Assembly: GCF_000745425.1 (NCBI RefSeq) | Contig: NZ_JQJH01000001.1 | Location: forward strand, 434,001 to 498,000 | Direction of reading: 5' to 3' | From: Beijerinckia mobilis | GTDB taxonomy: Bacteria; Pseudomonadota; Alphaproteobacteria; Rhizobiales; Beijerinckiaceae | DNA length: 64,000 bases | Shown here: in pieces, positions 60,113-64,000 of the stretch | How the letters are laid out: the number at the start of each line of letters is the position of its first letter | Numbering within the stretch: the first letter of the stretch is position 1 | The notes under the pieces: model-generated | What the model was told of the DNA's origin: nothing | Database searches by the model: none | Seen by the model: only the letters and a program-made list of their open reading frames with translations | Program-made: the position numbers and the translations under genes

Positions 60113-61378
60113 GTGTCGATATCGGCTTTGGTCCAGCTCGTAGAGACGGGGAGCAGTGAAACGCTCGTGCTCGTTTTACAAATTCTTCTTGTCCCGCTGG
60201 CGGTCGCCCTCATGTATTTCGCCCTGGTCCGGCCATTGCGCAAACGCGCCCTGAAGGACGCGGAGCTCGTCTCCGCTGCCGCGGCCATTGTGCAATCGAA
60301 GGAGGCCGAAGCAGCCGCCGCCGAGAAAACCCAATCCCAAGCCCAGGCCTCGCCCTCCGGCGCGGCGCGTTCCGGTTCCCGCAAGAGCGAGAGCGGCGAT
60401 GACATCGGCTCGCTCATGGCCGCGGTCCGCGACCAGGCCGTCGAATTGCGTTGTGAACAGGCCAAGGTGGCCTCGACTCTCTCCCTCGACTTCGATGTGC
60501 TGACCAATCGTCTCTCGACCATCGAACCCCTCCTCACCAAGGTGATGGAGGAAGCCAATAAGAACCAGGCGACGGTCGCGCTGCTCACCGCGACCAATGA
60601 TGATTTCCGCCACAAGATCAGCGAACTCGAAGGCGAGATCGGCCTCTATCGTCCACTCGCCCTGAAGCTGGAAGATGATCTGCGCGTCACCCGCAGCCAG
60701 CTCGCCGAAACCGATCGGAAATTCGTCGCGCTCGAAACCGATTATGCGAAGGCGCAGAGCAGCTATAATGAGCTTTTGCAGAAAATGACCTCCACGGAAC
60801 TCGCACGGCAGCGTGCGGCAGAGGAAAATGTCGCGCTCGGTCAGAAGCTGAACGAGCACGAATTCACCATTCAGTCGCTGCTGCGTGAAACGGCACATCT
60901 CAAGTCGGACACGGTGGCGATCACCAGCGATCTCGACCGCGCCGAGCGCGAAGCCAAGAGCTTGTCAGACAAATATGCGGTGGAACTCGAAAGCAGCAGC
61001 CGGGCGAATGCCGCGCTGACCTCGCTGCAGATCCAGTTCCAGCAATTCCGCAAGGAAAATGCGGCGCAGATCGAACAGGCCGAGGAGCGCGAGAAAATCC
61101 TCACGGAATCCCTGTCGATCAAGGAAAAGCAATTCTACGATTCGGAAATCAAGCGTTCGGCGCTCGAATCGAAGATCGATTTCCTGACCCGCACCAACCA
61201 GCGCCTGCGCGAGGATCTCCGCCGTCACCTCGATCATATCGGCAATCTCGAAGCCTCGAACCGCAAATTGCTCGAACTGCTCGCCCGCAATTCCGCAGAC
61301 GAGAAGGAACTGGCGCAAAGGGAATCAGCCAAAGTCACGCCGATCCTGCGCGCTGTGCCGGACAGCCAGAACAATTAA
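60113..61378 (+). CDS. Membrane-anchored coiled-coil protein
   Basis: 421 residues from GTG 60113. An N-terminal membrane helix at about 18-38 (LVLVLQILLVPLAVALMYFA) is followed by a Gln/Ala/Ser-rich linker and about 300 residues of heptad-type coiled coil (IEPLLTKVMEEANKNQ, LEDDLRVTRSQLAETDRKF, SIKEKQFYDSEIKRSALESK). Cytoplasmic orientation is likely. The organisation recalls crescentin-like or polarity-scaffold proteins of alphaproteobacteria; crescentin itself has no such helix. I do not assign a name. The stop TAA (61376-61378) abuts repeat copy A. Confidence 0.7.
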   Translation: MSISALVQLVETGSSETLVLVLQILLVPLAVALMYFALVRPLRKRALKDAELVSAAAAIVQSKEAEAAAAEKTQSQAQASPSGAARSGSRKSESGDDIGSLMAAVRDQAVELRCEQAKVASTLSLDFDVLTNRLSTIEPLLTKVMEEANKNQATVALLTATNDDFRHKISELEGEIGLYRPLALKLEDDLRVTRSQLAETDRKFVALETDYAKAQSSYNELLQKMTSTELARQRAAEENVALGQKLNEHEFTIQSLLRETAHLKSDTVAITSDLDRAEREAKSLSDKYAVELESSSRANAALTSLQIQFQQFRKENAAQIEQAEEREKILTESLSIKEKQFYDSEIKRSALESKIDFLTRTNQRLREDLRRHLDHIGNLEASNRKLLELLARNSADEKELAQRESAKVTPILRAVPDSQNN

Positions 61379-61491
61379 TACCAAGTCTCAATGAGCATAA
61401 CTCATTGAGACTTGTCCCCGCGACTGCGGGGCGGCGGCTTTCCGCCGAACCTCACTGATCCCAACAGGTTGGGATCAGTGAGACTTGGTAT
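61378..61491 (+). repeat. Three-hairpin palindromic element, copy A
   Basis: The most regular copy: 13-bp perfect terminal inverted repeats ATACCAAGTCTCA (61378-61390) and TGAGACTTGGTAT (61479-61491). Inside are hairpin AAGTCTCAATGAG/CTCATTGAGACTT, the GC hairpin CCCCGC-GACT-GCGGGG with GGCGGC/GCCGCC-type bases, and hairpin CACTGATCCCAAC/GTTGGGATCAGTG. In reverse complement it reads in the same order as copies B, C and D. No open frame inside. Confidence 0.88.
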
Positions 61492-61574
61492 AACGCCACG
61501 TCTCGTTGATCCGCCCGATCGGGAGCCATGGAATCCGGCGGGCGCGCCACCTCACAAATGACGGGGAGACCAAA

Positions 61575-62747
61575 TCAGCCAGCCCCTTGATGCGTGACGC
61601 GACCCGGCGTCACCTCCAGCATGTCCGCGCGGCCCACAAGGCCCGAGAAGGCTGTCGCCTCCGCGCCGGTCAGCCAGACCTGTCCGGGAAGCGCGGCAAG
61701 ATCCTCAAACAAGGCATTGCGCCGCGCTGTATCGAAATGGGCGGCGATTTCATCGAGCAGGAGCACCGGCGCGCGCTCCACCATGCGGGCGACGAGACGC
61801 GCATGGGCCAGAACGAGGCCCACCAAAAGGGCCTTCTGCTCGCCGGTCGAGGATAAAGCGGCCTCCGTCCCTTTCGGCCCATGCCGCACCAGCAGATCAC
61901 TGTTTTGCGGACCAATCAGCGTGCGCCCGGCCGCTGCATCGCGGCGGCGATTGTCGCGCAACATCGCCCGGTAGCGATCCTCGGCCTCCAGAGCAGGTGA
62001 GACGCCGACCCATTGTTCCAGTTCTCCCCGCAACGCGAGATCGGCCCAGGGAAAGGGCGAATGCGAATCGCGGCTTTCCTCGATCAAGAGCCGCAGCCTC
62101 GTCACGGTTTCGACCCGGGCTGCAGCGACGGCGATCGCAATTTCGGCGATTTCGCGTTCCGTGGCATCGAGCCAGCGCGGGTCGGGATGAGGATCCTCGA
62201 GCTGGCGATTGCGATTGCGCAAGGCACGTTCGAGCGCGGCGACCCGCGTGCCGTGATCGGCATCGACGCAGAGCACCAGCCGATCGAGAAAGCGCCGCCT
62301 TTCCCCAGGCGCGGCGGCAAAAAGGCCATCGAGCGCAGGCGTCAGCCAGAGAAGCCGCAGATGATCCGCAAAGGCCCGCGCCGAGCCGACGGGCGCGCGG
62401 TCGATCCGGTATTGGCGCGCCAACCGGCCATCGCCCTGCGCCTGCAGTCCGGTGCCGAGCTGGCATCGTTCCCCGGCACTTTCGATCTCGATCGAAACGG
62501 CGAAGCCGCCATTTCCTCCCGAGCGCGCGCAAGTGGCAAGCTCGGCCCTCCTCAGGCCGCGCCCCGGCATGAACAGCGACAGAGCCTCGATGAGATTAGT
62601 CTTGCCCGCACCATTTTCGCCGGTCACGACGATCAACTTGTGCGAAAGCGGCAGATCGAGCGCGGCATAGGATCGAAAATCGGCAAGGATCAGACGCCGC
62701 ACGAAGGGAAAAGCGAACCCTGTCTCGATGGTTTGGTGTTCGAACAT
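61575..62747 (-). CDS. recF: DNA replication/repair protein RecF
   Basis: Loads RecA at single-strand gaps with RecO and RecR. SMC-like ATPase of 390 residues. Walker A GENGAGKT at 43-50 after LADFRSYAALDL, the ABC-type signature STGEQKALLVGLVLAHA, Walker B VLLLDEIAAHFD. In many bacteria recF sits beside dnaA-dnaN; here neither is visible and the neighbours are unrelated, so this is not the origin region as far as the window shows. Confidence 0.94.
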   Translation of the reverse strand: MFEHQTIETGFAFPFVRRLILADFRSYAALDLPLSHKLIVVTGENGAGKTNLIEALSLFMPGRGLRRAELATCARSGGNGGFAVSIEIESAGERCQLGTGLQAQGDGRLARQYRIDRAPVGSARAFADHLRLLWLTPALDGLFAAAPGERRRFLDRLVLCVDADHGTRVAALERALRNRNRQLEDPHPDPRWLDATEREIAEIAIAVAAARVETVTRLRLLIEESRDSHSPFPWADLALRGELEQWVGVSPALEAEDRYRAMLRDNRRRDAAAGRTLIGPQNSDLLVRHGPKGTEAALSSTGEQKALLVGLVLAHARLVARMVERAPVLLLDEIAAHFDTARRNALFEDLAALPGQVWLTGAEATAFSGLVGRADMLEVTPGRVTHQGAG

Positions 62748-63059
62748 GGATCCCGGCGCGTCGCTTTCTCACCCTTTTCAGCGGTCCCGAAACATCACTC
62801 AATTACAAGGATCCGTGGAGGGACTCATGAGTACCGTTCACGATTCCCGTAAACGCATCCCCTTGCCGGCTTGACGCAATATCACCGGCCGGAAAGACTT
62901 ATACAGGAATTTTCATTAGAGCCAGGAAGAAGGAAACGCCATCCTGTAGCGTATGATGATGAGCCATTCATCGCCATAGGATCCCCGAGCCGGCGCAAAA
63001 ATTCCGTCCTGTCTGGTTTCGCATCCTCCGCCGTTTTCTTCCAGGCTGCCACCTTCACC

Positions 63060-63524
63060 ATGCCCGTATCGTTTCATCTGCGTCCCGCCGAGGCCGGGGA
63101 TTTCGAGCCTATCCTCGCTTTATGGGTCGCGACCTGGGCGGAAACCTTTCCCGATATCGATTTCGCCTCCCGCGCGGACTGGCTGCGCGATCATCTCGAA
63201 ACCATAGCGCATGGCGGCGGCATCATTCTGCTTGCCGAGGATGAAAACCGTCAGGCTCTCGGCGTGGCCACCGTCGATCCGCGCCGCAATCTACTGGAAC
63301 AGATCGCCGTTGCACCGCAAGCCAAGGGGACGGGCGTTGCCGGTTTGCTTCTCGCCGAGGCGCGCAGACAGTGCCCGGGTCCCCTGGAGCTCGACGTCAA
63401 TCAGGACAATGCCCGCGCCCTGCGCTTCTATGAAAAGGAAGGATTCGTGAAGATCGCGGCCGGATCAAACCCAAAATCAGGACGCAAGACCTGGAGCCTG
63501 CGTTTCGCGGGAACGCGGGATTAA
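63060..63524 (+). CDS. GNAT-family N-acetyltransferase
   Basis: 154 residues from ATG 63060 (MPVSFHLRPAEAGDFEPILA). The frame is open further upstream without conservation. Acetyl-CoA site: LEQIAVAPQAKGTGVAGLLL (Q-x2-G-x-G/A pattern); the neighbouring beta-bulge strand is ALGVATVDP, and the C-terminal helix LDVNQDNARALRFYEKEGF is the standard GNAT ending. Acceptor unknown. Divergent from recF. Confidence 0.88.
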   Translation: MPVSFHLRPAEAGDFEPILALWVATWAETFPDIDFASRADWLRDHLETIAHGGGIILLAEDENRQALGVATVDPRRNLLEQIAVAPQAKGTGVAGLLLAEARRQCPGPLELDVNQDNARALRFYEKEGFVKIAAGSNPKSGRKTWSLRFAGTRD

Positions 63525-63543
63525 GACTTTTCAAGCAAAGCTC

Positions 63544-63563
63544 CGGCCGCTAGTGTGCGGCCG
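63544..63563 (+). terminator. GC-rich hairpin after the GNAT gene
   Basis: CGGCCGC-TAGTGT-GCGGCCG, a 7-bp perfect stem 20 bp after the stop. No T-run follows, so it may be a Rho-assisted stop or an mRNA 3' end stabiliser. Confidence 0.45.
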
Positions 63564-63785
63564 CCCAAACCGCGACGGAATCCGCCACTCCGCCTATTAG
63601 GTATCAGTCAATCATGCCCGTGCCATCGGACCCTCGGCTTTTGCGATGCCGCTGCTGATGCACGCCCCGCCGATAGAGCGGATACGGATGAATGCAAAAG
63701 TCCGAAGGATTCGGGCCTAGGGAATGACCGGTTCGAAGACCACTGACCCTTCCGAACCAAGCAAATTTCAAACCAAGGAGGTGAC

Positions 63786-64000
63786 ATGCTCGAAACATTG
63801 GTGATCGTGAAGGCACTCGGCGGCAAGCCGCAAAAGCGGATCTTCCTGTCGGTCGAGGATAGGCAGGCGCTCGTCGCCGATCCGGCTCTGCTCGAGGAAA
63901 TTCTGCTCGGCATCCACAAGCCGATCGAAGTGCCGAGCGAAAACGTGTTTCATTATGACGAGCCCATCTTCGAAACCCTCTGCCAGGAATGGCATGCGGC
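63786..64000 (+). CDS. Hypothetical protein (partial)
   Basis: Begins ATG 63786 with a strong AAGGAGGTGAC ribosome site and runs off the right edge (71 codons visible). The start MLETLVIVKALGGKPQKRIF and the following LSVEDRQALVADPALLEEIL suggest a small soluble protein. I do not recognise a family. Confidence 0.7.
   Translation, partial: MLETLVIVKALGGKPQKRIFLSVEDRQALVADPALLEEILLGIHKPIEVPSENVFHYDEPIFETLCQEWHA

Noticed and set aside
61378..61560. Insertion sequence or MITE with target-site duplication
   Set aside because: Perfect 13-bp ends in copy A suggested a MITE, but no target duplication could be defined and the internal structure is three ordered hairpins; left as an unclassified repeat.
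61575..62747. recF as a marker of the replication origin
   Set aside because: No dnaA, dnaN, gyrB or DnaA-box cluster in the window.

Overview
The window is chromosomal DNA of a GC-rich alphaproteobacterium. CtrA, an RpoH of the alphaproteobacterial type, NdvA (cyclic beta-1,2-glucan exporter), the membrane ferritin MbfA and a CarD/CdnL next to FdxA point to Hyphomicrobiales (Rhizobiales), perhaps Beijerinckiaceae. That placement is an inference; no rRNA gene is present. Almost all of the DNA is ordinary core genome. I see no phage, no transposase and no CRISPR array.

Left part (1-9941): a urea ABC transporter operon (urtA-urtB-urtC, reverse strand, leaving the left edge) lies back to back with an unusual hybrid kinase. 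That kinase joins an NCS1-type permease, a nine-cysteine module, a histidine kinase and a receiver. A receiver-LuxR regulator overlaps its 3' end. The layout suggests a sensing system for a nitrogen compound. Then come coaA, hisE and hisF on the reverse strand.

10-24 kb: a DUF475 membrane protein, a secreted cupin, a Nudix protein with an altered box, mbfA, a metallophosphoesterase, a divergent HxlR regulator/PRISE-like reductase pair, an IclR regulator, a TonB-dependent receptor, a GNAT enzyme and an acyltransferase-3 protein.

24-39 kb: an M3 oligopeptidase, the ligase-associated repair pair (DEXH helicase and PdeM-type nuclease), tRNA-Gly(CCC), rpoH, a GST, yebC, ctrA, rluD, ndvA and a Rieske protein.

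39-54 kb: a reverse-strand radical SAM/GT2/GT2 cluster with two strong hairpins in its leader, a fused aroK-aroB gene, bfr and a long Bfd, a D,D-carboxypeptidase, a CobW GTPase, an S4 protein, fdxA and a CarD with a very long N-terminal tail.

54-64 kb: serB, pxpABC (5-oxoprolinase), three tandem paralogues of a small secreted glycine/tryptophan-rich protein family, a membrane-anchored coiled-coil protein, recF, a GNAT enzyme and a partial hypothetical gene.

The least explained signals are: (1) a dispersed three-hairpin palindromic element of about 115 bp, in four copies near 13.2, 39.5, 53.7 and 61.4 kb, with compensating stem changes and an end (TAATACC) that supplies the stop codon of two neighbouring genes; (2) the triplicated GWYWCG-core secreted proteins; (3) the permease-Cys module-kinase fusion; (4) many 12-18 bp tandem duplications at gene edges.
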